Assembly: GCF_031585635.1 (NCBI RefSeq)
Contig: NZ_CP134195.1
Coordinates: 3,100,001-3,164,000 of the forward strand
Length of the DNA: 64,000 nucleotides
Direction: 5' to 3'
Source: Paraburkholderia sp. FT54
GTDB lineage: Bacteria; Pseudomonadota; Gammaproteobacteria; Burkholderiales; Burkholderiaceae
The notes beneath the pieces were generated by a model. It saw nothing but the letters and a program-made list of their open reading frames with translations, was not told the DNA's origin and ran no database searches. A program made the translations under genes and the position numbers. Below, one piece after another: positions 33,807 to 42,822 of this stretch. How positions within the stretch are numbered: the first letter of the stretch is position 1; the number at the start of each line of letters is the position of its first letter.

Positions 33807-33871
33807 GTTACCGGGTGTTACGGTGAAAGGCTTGCGTAATCCCCCGTAACAGCCGCATCCAGCCACGTAAC
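33807..33871. promoter_or_regulatory. Candidate response-regulator boxes (GTAAY-N5-GTAAC, both orientations)
   Basis: Between the divergent regulator and Spy-like genes, GTTAC occurs at 33807-33811 and 33817-33821 (10-bp period, i.e. GTAAC-N5-GTAAC on the minus strand). GTAAT/GTAAC occurs at 33836-33840 and 33846-33850 on the plus strand, with a further GTAAC at 33867-33871 (21 bp on). CpxR of E. coli binds GTAAA-N5-GTAAA, so the form and spacing fit an OmpR-family site for each gene. Binding by the adjacent regulator is inferred. Confidence 0.65.
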
Positions 33872-33970
33872 ACAGCGAACTGCGCAGTTCTCTACGCTGT
33901 GTCTTACCGAATGCATGCCGTCCACTTTAACCGGTTGCATCGTCGGCTATTCCATTACAGGGAGTCTCAC

Positions 33971-34510
33971 ATGTCTACCAAAAAGATGTCGCGCGTTCTC
34001 GCCGTTGCCGCTACTGCTCTCGCCATCGGCGCGGGCGCTGCCTATGCCGCACAACCCGCCGAACACGGCGGCCCCGGCGGCTGGCACGGCCACTTCATGA
34101 AGCAATTGACGCAACTGCACGATCAGCTGAAGCTGAACGCGGATCAGGAAAAGCAGTGGCAAGCCGCGCTCGACACCATGAAGCAGAACCACGAGGCCAT
34201 GCGCGCCAATCATGAGCAGATCAAGAACCAGTTCAAGGCCGCGCAGCAACAGCCGATCCTGGATCTGAACGCCATGGCGGCCGCGCATCAGCAGGTCGAG
34301 CAGAAAGACGCGCAACTGCGTCAGCAAACTTCGGATGCGTGGCTCAAGTTCTACAACGGCCTGAACGACCAGCAGAAGACCACCGTCAGCACGGCGCTCA
34401 AGCAGCGCTTTGCGAAGATGGAGTCGCGTCACGAGAAGATGCATGAACGCTGGGAGCATCGCAAGGGCACGGCGTCGGCGCCGGCGCCGGCGCCGGCGGC
34501 CAATCAGTAA
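33971..34510 (+). CDS. Spy/CpxP-like periplasmic protein
   Basis: A 179-residue protein starts at ATG 33971 (MSTKKMSRVLAVAATALAIG) with GGAG seven bases upstream. The signal peptide is cleaved near 'GAAYAAQ' (about 27). The mature part is His-rich at first ('EHGGPGGWHGHFMKQL') and then all-helical with an LTxxQ-like pattern ('LKLNADQEKQWQAALDTM'), as in the Spy/CpxP chaperone family. An Ala/Pro tail ends it. Divergent from a two-component operon, as cpxP is from cpxRA. It probably senses or buffers misfolded envelope proteins, or binds metal. Confidence 0.85.
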   Translation: MSTKKMSRVLAVAATALAIGAGAAYAAQPAEHGGPGGWHGHFMKQLTQLHDQLKLNADQEKQWQAALDTMKQNHEAMRANHEQIKNQFKAAQQQPILDLNAMAAAHQQVEQKDAQLRQQTSDAWLKFYNGLNDQQKTTVSTALKQRFAKMESRHEKMHERWEHRKGTASAPAPAPAANQ

Positions 34511-34565
34511 GCGGCCCGGTGTGGATGAGCAGGCGGCCGGCGCGGCCGTCTGCGTTGCCGGATGC

Positions 34566-34604
34566 AAAAACGCCACGGAGGTTGGCCTTCCGTGGCGTTT
34601 TTTT
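34566..34604 (+). terminator. Intrinsic terminator of the Spy-like gene
   Basis: AAAAACGCCACGGA (34566-34579) pairs with TCCGTGGCGTTTTT from 34589, ending in seven T residues. The A-rich left arm makes it bidirectional, so it may also serve the pirin gene. Confidence 0.85.
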
Positions 34605-34705
34605 GACTGCGCGGCGCGGCGTGCGGACTGCAATGCATGCACGCGCAGTGCGCCCGTTGCGACTTCAACCATCCTTCAATGAAGCCGCGGCCGCGCGCCA
34701 GAGGC

Positions 34706-35416
34706 TTAGCCGTTGAGCTGCCCCAGATCGAACAGCAGCACTTCGGCGTTCTCGCCCTTCTCCAGCGTCACCGTATCCGTGTCGCTGAGCTTGGCGGCGT
34801 CGCCCGCACGGAGCGCCTCGCCGTTCACCGTCAACGCGCCGCGCGCCACATGCACATAGGCCAGGCGTCCTTTGGGCAGCGCGAACGTCGCCGTTTCTTC
34901 GCCGTCGATCAGCGCCGCGTAGATCGACGCGTCCGCATGGATCGTCACCGAGCCGTCGCGGCCGTCGGGCGAAGCGACCACGCGCAGGCGGCCGCGCTTG
35001 TCGGCGGCGTCGAAGCGCTTTTCCTCGTAGCCCGGCTGATCGCCCGCGCGTTGCGGAATCACCCAGATCTGCAGCAGGTGCGCAGGTTCGTCCTGCGATG
35101 CGTTGAACTCGCTGTGCTGCACGCCCGTGCCGGCGCTCATGCGCTGCACGTCGCCGGGACGGATGGTCGAGCCGTTGCCCATGCTGTCGCGGTGGGCCAG
35201 CGCGCCTTCGAGCACATACGTGACGATTTCCATGTCGCGATGGCCGTGCGTGCCGAAGCCCTCGCCGCCGGCGATACGGTCTTCGTTGATGACCCGCAGC
35301 GGGCCGAAATGCACGTGCTGGGGATCGCGATAGTCGGCAAACGAGAAGCTGTGATACGAGTCGAGCCAGCCGTGGTTGGCGTGACCGCGTTCTTCGGAGC
35401 GGCGAATCTCGAACAT
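34706..35416 (-). CDS. Pirin family protein (YhhW-like)
   Basis: A 236-residue bicupin starts at ATG 35416 ('[20 protein letters not shown]') with AGGAG upstream; the reading upstream is not family-like. The N-terminal cupin holds the metal ligands in '[18 protein letters not shown]' and '[14 protein letters not shown]'. E. coli YhhW has quercetin 2,3-dioxygenase activity; the physiological role is uncertain. Cytoplasmic, single gene. Confidence 0.92.
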   Translation of the reverse strand: MFEIRRSEERGHANHGWLDSYHSFSFADYRDPQHVHFGPLRVINEDRIAGGEGFGTHGHRDMEIVTYVLEGALAHRDSMGNGSTIRPGDVQRMSAGTGVQHSEFNASQDEPAHLLQIWVIPQRAGDQPGYEEKRFDAADKRGRLRVVASPDGRDGSVTIHADASIYAALIDGEETATFALPKGRLAYVHVARGALTVNGEALRAGDAAKLSDTDTVTLEKGENAEVLLFDLGQLNG

Positions 35417-36011
35417 GGGGTACTCCTGGTGAGTAAATAGCGATGCCGAGAATGTATGGGCAGGGCCCGCACTAAACAATCGGCGCGCGTGCACCGGATC
35501 GTTTCATAAATCGGCGCAATCGGGCGTTGGCGCCGGCCCCGCGCTGCTTCGCCCGTGCGTGCATGGCGCGGGTGTGACTCCGAGCCAGCCATGGGGTCGA
35601 CAAACGCTCGGCACACGAGTCGCACATTCGCCTCAAGCGTGACCGACTCTGCACGGCCTGGAAACATCACAACAGCGTCGCGCTCGCACAACGCCTGCGC
35701 ACATCAGTTTGCCGCCACCGACGTCCCGGACTGGCACCTCGTCCCTGTTCGGGTAAAATACCGCGCTTTTCGAGGCCGCGTGAGCGCCGAAAGCGCGCCA
35801 GCGGGCCCGGCATGGCAGGCCGCGATGGGTTGGCAGCAGGTTCCAGACCCGCGCAGGACTGCCCCGATGCAGCAAATGAACGCGCCCCGCGCTGAAGCGG
35901 GAAGCCCGGGCGGCGCGTCAATTTTGACCGCCTAGAATAGCGACGGCCGGCCACAAGCCGGCGGTCGTCGAGATCGAAGCATCACGACGATCAGTTTGAC
36001 CCAGGAGAAAC
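35417..36011. other. Intergenic region without recognisable gene
   Basis: No open frame here has both a ribosome site and family-like sequence. A promoter-like segment GGTAAAATACC lies at about 35754-35764. The right end contains the leader of the gutted binding-protein gene (AGGAGAAAC before ATG 36012). Confidence 0.4.
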
Positions 36012-36188
36012 ATGAAGAAGTTCGCACTGTGCGTGGCGCTCGCGGTCATGGCCATGGGCTCGCCCGCATGGGCTTTCGCGAGGCTTCGTAATACAGTCGG
36101 CAGTAGATTCAAAAGTAGATTCACCCGCAGTTTCACAACCAGAGTCGAAAAGCGCGCTGCAAGACCGGCAACGGCCATGCAGTCATGA
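36012..36188 (+). pseudogene. Gutted periplasmic amino-acid-binding protein (signal peptide only)
   Basis: After CAGGAGAAAC comes ATG 36012 and a perfect signal peptide ('MKKFALCVALAVMAMGSPAW'), as found on lysine/arginine/ornithine-binding proteins. The frame then enters about 35 residues of Arg/Thr-rich sequence without family similarity and stops at 36188. A mature protein of about 235 residues should follow. A near-duplicate AGTAGATTCA (about 36105-36125) marks the scar. The permease-permease-ATPase genes follow at once, so the transporter has lost its own binding protein here, probably by internal deletion. The 58-residue peptide may still be translated. Confidence 0.7.
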
Positions 36189-36308
36189 TTTGCACAGCGG
36201 TGCGCTGTGCGCCGCAGGTCACAGCGAGCCCCAGGCTCGCGGCAAACGCGGCGCAGAGTTGGCCGCGTCTTTCGCGGTGTGTCGCAAACACATCGTCAAG
36301 GACCCCCT

Positions 36309-36998
36309 ATGTTCCTTCAAGGCTACGGCCCGCTGCTCCTCAACGGCACCTGGCAAACCGTCAAACTGGCGGTGTTGTCGCTGGTGTTCGCTTTCGTGCT
36401 GGGCCTGCTCGGCGCGGCGGCGAAACTGTCGAAAAACCGTTTCTCCTACGGCGTCGGCACGGTCTACACCACGCTCGTGCGCGGCGTGCCCGATCTCGTG
36501 CTGATGCTGCTGCTGTTCTATAGCATCCAGATCTGGCTGAACAACCTGACCGATCTGCTCGGCTGGGACCAGATCGACATCGATCCCTTCGTGGCCGGTG
36601 TCGCGGTGCTCGGCTTCATTTACGGCGCGTACTTCACCGAGACCTTCCGCGGCGCGTTTCTCGCGGTGCCGCGCGGCCAGCTCGAAGCCGGCGCCGCTTA
36701 CGGCATGACCGGCTGGCAGGTGTTCTCCCGCGTGATGTTCCCGCAAATGATGCGCTTCGCGCTGCCCGGCATCGGCAACAACTGGCAGGTGATGGTGAAG
36801 GCCACCGCGCTGGTGTCGATCATCGGCCTCGCGGACGTGGTCAAGGCTTCGCAGGACGCGGGCAAGGGCACGCTGCGGTTCTTCTTCTTCACCCTGTTCG
36901 CAGGGGCGATCTATCTCGTCATCACCACAGTGTCCAACTTCGTGCTGATGTACCTCGAAAAGCGTTACTCGACCGGCGTGCGAAAGGCGGATCTATGA
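36309..36998 (+). CDS. HisQ-like amino-acid ABC transporter permease
   Basis: This 229-residue inner-membrane permease of the polar/basic amino acid family starts at ATG 36309 ('MFLQGYGPLLLNGTWQTVKL') after AAGGA. About five helices; 'RGVPDLVLMLLLFY' and the EAA-type loop 'QLEAGAAYGMTGWQVFSRVM' identify the HisMQ branch. The stop overlaps the next permease (ATGA). Its binding-protein partner upstream is truncated, so it may use another periplasmic protein. Confidence 0.92.
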   Translation: MFLQGYGPLLLNGTWQTVKLAVLSLVFAFVLGLLGAAAKLSKNRFSYGVGTVYTTLVRGVPDLVLMLLLFYSIQIWLNNLTDLLGWDQIDIDPFVAGVAVLGFIYGAYFTETFRGAFLAVPRGQLEAGAAYGMTGWQVFSRVMFPQMMRFALPGIGNNWQVMVKATALVSIIGLADVVKASQDAGKGTLRFFFFTLFAGAIYLVITTVSNFVLMYLEKRYSTGVRKADL

Positions 36999-37708
36999 TC
37001 GAGATCATTCAGGAATACTGGCGCAACTATCTCTATAGCGACGGCTACCGCATCACCGGCGTCGCGATCACGCTGTGGCTGCTGGTGGTGTCGATCGGCC
37101 TGGGCTTCTGCCTGTCGATTCCGCTCGCGGTGGCACGCGTGTCGAAGAAGAAGTGGCTCTCCCGCCTCGTCTGGCTGTATACGTACATCTTCCGCGGCAC
37201 GCCGTTGTACGTGCAACTGCTGCTCTGCTACACCGGCTTGTACAGCCTCGAGATCGTTCGCAATCACGAACTCACCAATGCTTTCTTCCGCGACGGCATG
37301 CATTGCACGCTGCTCGCTTTCACGCTGAACACTTGCGCGTACACCACCGAGATTTTCGCCGGCGCGATCAAGGCGACGCCCTACGGCGAAATCGAAGCGG
37401 CGCGCGCGTATGGCATGTCGTCGTTCACGCTGTACCGGCGCGTGATTCTGCCGTCGGCACTGCGCCGCGCATTGCCCTACTACAGCAACGAAGTGATCCT
37501 GATGCTGCACGCCACCACCGTCGCGTTTACCGCGACCGTGCCGGACATCCTCAAGATCGCGCGCGATGTGAACTCCGCGACATATCAGTCGTTCAATGCG
37601 TTCGGCATCGCCGCCCTGCTCTATCTGTGTATTTCTTTCGCGCTCGTGTGGCTGTTCCGCCGCGCCGAGCGCCGCTGGCTCGCTTACCTGCGGCCGCAAG
37701 GCAAGTAA
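36995..37708 (+). CDS. HisM-like amino-acid ABC transporter permease
   Basis: A 237-residue partner permease starts at ATG 36995, overlapping the previous stop by four bases. It has 'TYIFRGTPLYVQLLLCYTGLY' (HisM hallmark FRGTPLxVQ) and the EAA loop 'EIEAARAYGMSSFTLYRRVI'. With the HisQ-like protein it forms the membrane channel for a basic amino acid such as arginine, lysine, ornithine or histidine. The ATPase follows after 46 bases. Confidence 0.93.
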   Translation: MIEIIQEYWRNYLYSDGYRITGVAITLWLLVVSIGLGFCLSIPLAVARVSKKKWLSRLVWLYTYIFRGTPLYVQLLLCYTGLYSLEIVRNHELTNAFFRDGMHCTLLAFTLNTCAYTTEIFAGAIKATPYGEIEAARAYGMSSFTLYRRVILPSALRRALPYYSNEVILMLHATTVAFTATVPDILKIARDVNSATYQSFNAFGIAALLYLCISFALVWLFRRAERRWLAYLRPQGK

Positions 37709-37754
37709 CCGGGGGCACCGCGCCCACAGCAAGTAAGCATGCCCAAGGATCCTG

Positions 37755-38534
37755 ATGACCACCAAGAAGCAAAAGCTCTTCGTCGACGAGCTTCACAAAC
37801 AGTACGGCGATAACGAAGTTCTCAAGGGCGTGTCGCTCAAGGCCAACGCCGGCGACGTGATCAGCGTGATCGGCTCGTCCGGTTCGGGCAAGAGCACGAT
37901 GCTCCGCTGTATCAACTTTCTCGAGCAGCCGAACGCCGGGCGCATCTTCGTCGACGGTGAGGAAGTGCGCACGCAAACCGGCAAGCACGGCGCATTGCGC
38001 GTGTCGGACCCGAAGCAGTTGCAGCGCGTGCGCACGAAGCTGTCGATGGTGTTCCAGCACTTCAACCTGTGGTCGCACATGAACGTGCTGGAGAACATCA
38101 TCGAGGCGCCCGTCAATGTGCTGGGTCTGAAGCGCAAGGACGCCGAAGAACGCGCGCGTGAATATCTGGAAAAGGTGGGGCTCGCGCCGCGCCTGGAGAA
38201 ACAGTATCCGTCGCATCTGTCGGGCGGCCAGCAGCAGCGTGTGGCCATCGCCCGTGCACTGGCCATGCATCCCGATGTGATGCTGTTCGACGAACCGACT
38301 TCCGCGCTCGACCCCGAACTGGTCGGCGAAGTGCTCAAGGTCATGCAGACGCTCGCCGAAGAAGGCCGCACCATGATCGTCGTCACGCATGAAATGGCAT
38401 TCGCACGCAACGTGTCGAATCACGTGATGTTTTTGCATCAAGGCCGCGTGGAAGAAGAAGGCCATCCCGACGAAGTATTCAGGAACACGAAAAGCGACCG
38501 GCTCAAGCAGTTTCTCTCCGGAAGCCTTAAATAG
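37755..38534 (+). CDS. HisP-like amino-acid ABC transporter ATPase
   Basis: A 259-residue ATPase has Walker A 'GSSGSGKST' (about 40-48), Q-loop '[11 protein letters not shown]', signature 'LSGGQQQR' (about 156-163), Walker B '[14 protein letters not shown]' and H-loop 'VVTHEM'. '[17 protein letters not shown]' matches the HisP/ArgT branch. Last gene of the operon; a terminator follows at 38583-38606. Confidence 0.94.
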   Translation: MTTKKQKLFVDELHKQYGDNEVLKGVSLKANAGDVISVIGSSGSGKSTMLRCINFLEQPNAGRIFVDGEEVRTQTGKHGALRVSDPKQLQRVRTKLSMVFQHFNLWSHMNVLENIIEAPVNVLGLKRKDAEERAREYLEKVGLAPRLEKQYPSHLSGGQQQRVAIARALAMHPDVMLFDEPTSALDPELVGEVLKVMQTLAEEGRTMIVVTHEMAFARNVSNHVMFLHQGRVEEEGHPDEVFRNTKSDRLKQFLSGSLK

Positions 38535-38582
38535 ACACTCAGACGCAACCCGCTATTTGGGCTGTAGTCAAAGTAGTATTAC

Positions 38583-38606
38583 AAGGCGCTTACGAGCGCC
38601 TTTTTT
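38583..38606 (+). terminator. Intrinsic terminator of the amino-acid transporter operon
   Basis: AAGGCGCT - TACG - AGCGCCTT followed by further T residues. Confidence 0.9.
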
Positions 38607-39124
38607 GTTTCGCTCACCTGTGCATTCCGGCGATTTCCGCCGCGAAAACCGCTCCCCGCAAGCCTCCAACCCCCGGCCATTCGCCCTACTCTGCCGCATT
38701 TGAAGCGTCAATAGTGGCAATCCTTAACGTTACCCGCGCCGATCCGTGATTCCCTTGTCGCATAAGGGTTTCCGCGTTTTTCGAAGGTGCCCAAACGGGT
38801 CGTGTCGCACATTCTTATTGCAATTTGGAGACATCGATCAAGGCGGGTACTAATTTCTTCTCCCAGTGAAGGGTATTTTTGATAAATTAGTAACCAAAGT
38901 AGCAAAACAAAGTTCATTAAAAGTAGTTTCACTTCAAAGCACAGAGGAGAACCGGTCGGCGAGGGATCGGCATGACGACCAGATAGCCCCAAGGCTACAC
39001 GTCACGGCAGGAGACCCAATCCACCCGCTAATCTCCCTGGTACCGATTCCTGTTCGGCGCAATTCGCGGCCGAGCACCATTCGCAGTACTGGGTTTCACT
39101 TTTTGACAGGGTATGGAGGAGAAG
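38607..39124. other. AT-rich leader of the porin gene
   Basis: No gene is seen. From about 38800 the sequence is clearly AT-rich (for instance 'TTTTTGATAAATTAGTAACC' near 38875), a likely strong promoter with upstream element and a long 5' leader. A GGAGGAG site precedes ATG 39125. Confidence 0.45.
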
Positions 39125-40276
39125 ATGAAGAAAGCTTTGCTCGCCGCTGCGCTGATGACAGCCGGTGTTGTTGCGCACGCCCAAAGCAGCGTGACGCTGT
39201 ACGGCCGCCTTGACGCTGGCATTGAGTACATGACGGGCGTTCCGCAAGGCGGCGGTCCGAATGGCCCGGCTACCGGCAGCACGAACCGCTGGCGCGCGGA
39301 AAGCGGCGACTGGGGTACCAGCCTGTGGGGCATGAAGGGCGTTGAGGACATCGGTGGCGGCAACAAGGTCCTGTTCCAGTTGGAAGGCTCCTTCAACACC
39401 ATGACGGGTGCAGGTCCTGGCGGCGGCGGTCTCTTCAATCGTTGGGCAACTGTCGGCATGTCGAACGACGCATACGGTACGTTCACGATGGGCCGCATGC
39501 TGTACATCTCGAACGGCGTGTGGGACTTCGACCCGTTCGGTCAATCGAACTGGTCGTCGGCGTCGCTGGTGCGTGGCCGCAACTGGCCGCAATCGAGCAA
39601 CAACTTCGCCTACCAGTCGCCGAAGATCGCGGGCTTTGACTTCTACGGTCAATATGCGCTGTCGAACGCAACGAGCTGGAACGGCAACGGCACGACCCCG
39701 CAAGGTCGCGAAGCCGGCGCGCAGGTTACCTACACGAGCTCGCTGTTCCAGATTCGCGGTATTTACGACGAAATCCGCAACCCGGCTAACGGCGTGCTGT
39801 ACGGCCCGAACCCGAGCGCGATCAACCCGGGCAACGTGGCCAACGGCGTATTCGCGGCATCGCGTGAATACTCGGCTCTCGTGAACGTCTTCCTCGGCCA
39901 GTTCAAGGTTCAGGCTGCTTACCAGGCTGTCCGTTCGGCAGGTGCACAGAACGTTCTGCCGGGCCAGCCGACCACTCTGGATCACGAATGGGGCGGTGTG
40001 ACGTGGCAAGCAACGCCGGCTGCGGCGCTGATCGCAGCGGTCTACCACGTGAACGGCAACAATGGCGCAGGCAATGCGACGATCTACACGATCGGCGGCT
40101 CGTACAACCTGTCCAAGCGCACGCTGCTGGACATCCAGATCGCAACGACGCAAAACAGCAAGACGGCTAACTACGGCCTGAATGCAAACAACGCCGGTAC
40201 GTCAACCAGCACGGACAATCCGCTGCCGGGTCACAGCCAGTCGGGCGTGTACGCAGGTATTCAACACTCGTTCTAA
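39125..40276 (+). CDS. Outer-membrane porin (Gram-negative Porin_4 / OmpC-like)
   Basis: This 383-residue protein starts at ATG 39125 (MKKALLAAALMTAGVVAHAQ); an in-frame ATG 12 bases earlier lies on the ribosome site itself and is rejected. The signal peptide is cleaved after 'AHA'. The mature barrel begins 'QSSVTLYGRLDAGIEY', and repeated Gly/aromatic strands lead to the C-terminal 'GVYAGIQHSF', whose final Phe is the BAM assembly signal. Family members are trimeric 16-strand general-diffusion porins. Burkholderiales carry many paralogues. Confidence 0.95.
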   Translation: MKKALLAAALMTAGVVAHAQSSVTLYGRLDAGIEYMTGVPQGGGPNGPATGSTNRWRAESGDWGTSLWGMKGVEDIGGGNKVLFQLEGSFNTMTGAGPGGGGLFNRWATVGMSNDAYGTFTMGRMLYISNGVWDFDPFGQSNWSSASLVRGRNWPQSSNNFAYQSPKIAGFDFYGQYALSNATSWNGNGTTPQGREAGAQVTYTSSLFQIRGIYDEIRNPANGVLYGPNPSAINPGNVANGVFAASREYSALVNVFLGQFKVQAAYQAVRSAGAQNVLPGQPTTLDHEWGGVTWQATPAAALIAAVYHVNGNNGAGNATIYTIGGSYNLSKRTLLDIQIATTQNSKTANYGLNANNAGTSTSTDNPLPGHSQSGVYAGIQHSF

Positions 40277-40288
40277 TCGAACGGTGTT

Positions 40289-40311
40289 CCCCGAAGGAAC
40301 TTCCTTCGGGG
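40289..40311 (+). terminator. Hairpin just after the porin gene
   Basis: CCCCGAAGG (40289-40297) pairs with CCTTCGGGG (40303-40311). There is no good T-run; it may act as an mRNA-stabilising 3' hairpin or be backed by the next terminator. Confidence 0.6.
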
Positions 40312-40367
40312 TGTAGTCAGGAGTTCTTCAAGAGAATCTTTTTCACGCTGCTGCGAGAGGCGCGTAT

Positions 40368-40403
40368 CGGTGCGATGTCCGCAAGGGTATCGCACCGTTT
40401 TTT
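40368..40403 (+). terminator. Intrinsic terminator downstream of the porin gene
   Basis: CGGTGCGAT (40368-40376) pairs with ATCGCACCG (40389-40397), followed by six T residues. Confidence 0.85.
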
Positions 40404-40523
40404 ATTTGAGCGCACGGTTTTGCCACCGCCTGAGCGCACCGGCGCGGTGCATTCATGACCCGCGTTGTGCGGGTGGCGCTACCGGCGCTTGAGTTTCTGC
40501 TTTAAAAACCGAACTCAGATGCT

Positions 40524-40916
<393 letters not shown>

Positions 40917-40988
40917 CTACGCCGCGCCGGATGCGTTGCGGCAATCCGGCGCGCGCTTCGGGTTAGTCCGCAGCGGTTCGCTTAACGC

Positions 40989-42689
40989 TCACTCCACCGG
41001 TTCGGTGTAGCGCGACGTGATCGGATAACGCCAGTCGCGCCCGAACGCGCGATGCGTGACGCGAATGCCGATCGGCGCCTGACGCCGCTTGTATTCGTTG
41101 ATCTTGATGAGGCGCGTGACGCGTTTGACGTCTTCAACCGCATAACCCGCAGCGATGATTTCGGCAAGCGAGCGGTCCTCTTCCATGTACATGCGCATGA
41201 TCGCGTCGAGCACGTCGTATTCCGGCAAGCTGTCCTGATCGGTCTGGTTCTCGCGCAGTTCCGCCGACGGCGCGCGCGTCAGGATGCGCTCGGGAATGAC
41301 GTCCTGCTTGTCGAAGGTCGTAGCCTGGTTGCGGTAATGGCACAGCCGGTAGACGAGCGTCTTCGCAATGTCCTTGATGACCGCGAAACCGCCGGCCATG
41401 TCGCCGTACAACGTGCAGTAGCCCACGGCCATCTCGCTCTTGTTGCCCGTGGTCAGCACGATCGAGCCGAACTTGTTCGACAGCGCCATCAGCAAGGTGC
41501 CGCGAATGCGCGCCTGAATGTTTTCTTCGGTGGCGTCTTCGGCGCGGCCCGCGAACTCCTGCGCGAGCGAGCCGCGGAACGCGTCGAACATCGGCGCGAT
41601 CGCGATTTCGTCGTAGCGTACGCCGACGCGGCGTGCCATCTCGGCGGCATCCGTGGTGGAAATGTCGGCCGTGTAGCGCGACGGCATCATCACCGCGCGC
41701 ACGCGGTCCGCGCCGAGCGCGTCGCACGCGACGGCCAGCACCAACGCCGAATCCACGCCGCCCGACAGGCCGATCAGCGCGCCCGGGAAGCCGTTCTTGT
41801 TGATATAGTCGCGCACGCCCATCACGAGCGCGGCATAGACCTGCGCCTCGATGGACAGCTCCGGCGCAATCGGCGCGGGCAACGGCTCGCCGTTTTCGAA
41901 TTCGACGATCGCGGTCGCTTCCTCGAACTGCGCCATCTTCGCGACCAGTTCGCCTTGCGCGTCGAGGACGAACGAGCCGCCGTCGAACACCAGTTCGTCC
42001 TGCGCGCCCACCATGTTCACGTAGACCATCGGCAGTCCGGTCTCACGAATCCGCGCGCGCAGAATGTCGAAACGCACCGCTTCCTTGTTCAGGTGATACG
42101 GCGAGCCATTCGGAATCAGCACCACTTGCGCGCCCGCCGCCTTCGCCATTTGCGCAGCCGACGCATGCCATGCGTCCTCGCAAATCACTACGCCGTACTT
42201 CACGCCGTCGAGTTCGAACACGAACGGCTGCGGGTCGGACGCGAAGTAGCGCTTCTCGTCGAACACCTCGGTGTTGGGCAGATCCTGCTTGCGATACGTG
42301 CCGCGCACTTCGCCGTCGACGATCAGCGAGGCCGCGTTGAAAGTATCGACCGGCGGCACGCCGCGCTCGATCGGCGCGTTTGCATTACCATGGCCGTGCG
42401 CTGCGCTGTGCGTGACGTCGCGCAACGGATGGCCGACGATCACGTGCAGGCCGGCGAACGGCTTGAGTTGCGTGGCGAGGTCGGCCAGGGCCGCCGCGCT
42501 CGCGGCATAGAACGCGGGACGCAGCAGCAGATCTTCGGGCGGATAGCCGGACAGCGCGAGTTCAGGCGCGATCAGCAGCTTCGCACCATCGTTGTGCGCG
42601 GCGCGCGCGGCAGCGACAATCTTCGCGACGTTGCCGGCGAAGTCGCCGACGGTGACATTGATTTGAGCAAGAGCGATTCGGGTCTTCAT
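40989..42689 (-). CDS. nadE: Glutamine-dependent NAD+ synthetase
   Basis: This 566-residue enzyme amidates nicotinic acid adenine dinucleotide, the last step of NAD+ synthesis. The N-terminal nitrilase-like glutaminase domain (about 1-270) has the Glu-Lys-Cys triad ('APELALSGYPPEDLL', 'YRKQDLPN', 'GVVICEDAWH'). The C-terminal synthetase has the P-loop 'LSGGVDSALVLAVA' (about 305-318) and 'TTGNKSEMAVGYCTLYGDM'. ATG 42689 is taken (MKTRIALAQINVTVGDF); the reading upstream begins only at TTG. The PII gene lies 126 bases downstream, an arrangement common in betaproteobacteria. Confidence 0.95.
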   Translation of the reverse strand: MKTRIALAQINVTVGDFAGNVAKIVAAARAAHNDGAKLLIAPELALSGYPPEDLLLRPAFYAASAAALADLATQLKPFAGLHVIVGHPLRDVTHSAAHGHGNANAPIERGVPPVDTFNAASLIVDGEVRGTYRKQDLPNTEVFDEKRYFASDPQPFVFELDGVKYGVVICEDAWHASAAQMAKAAGAQVVLIPNGSPYHLNKEAVRFDILRARIRETGLPMVYVNMVGAQDELVFDGGSFVLDAQGELVAKMAQFEEATAIVEFENGEPLPAPIAPELSIEAQVYAALVMGVRDYINKNGFPGALIGLSGGVDSALVLAVACDALGADRVRAVMMPSRYTADISTTDAAEMARRVGVRYDEIAIAPMFDAFRGSLAQEFAGRAEDATEENIQARIRGTLLMALSNKFGSIVLTTGNKSEMAVGYCTLYGDMAGGFAVIKDIAKTLVYRLCHYRNQATTFDKQDVIPERILTRAPSAELRENQTDQDSLPEYDVLDAIMRMYMEEDRSLAEIIAAGYAVEDVKRVTRLIKINEYKRRQAPIGIRVTHRAFGRDWRYPITSRYTEPVE

Positions 42690-42822
42690 GGCAGGATCGA
42701 CAGGCAAGCCGACGTGGCTTGCGAGTACCGCGGCTGGTTAGCTCGACGGAATGGACAAATCGGATAAACGAACGGCGTAGCGCTCAACGCGCCGCGCCGC
42801 TCATTGGGAACAGTCACACAGA

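Noticed and set aside
35555..35935. 126-codon plus-strand frame before the gutted binding-protein gene
   Set aside because: Low-complexity, no ribosome site at its start, and no family similarity.
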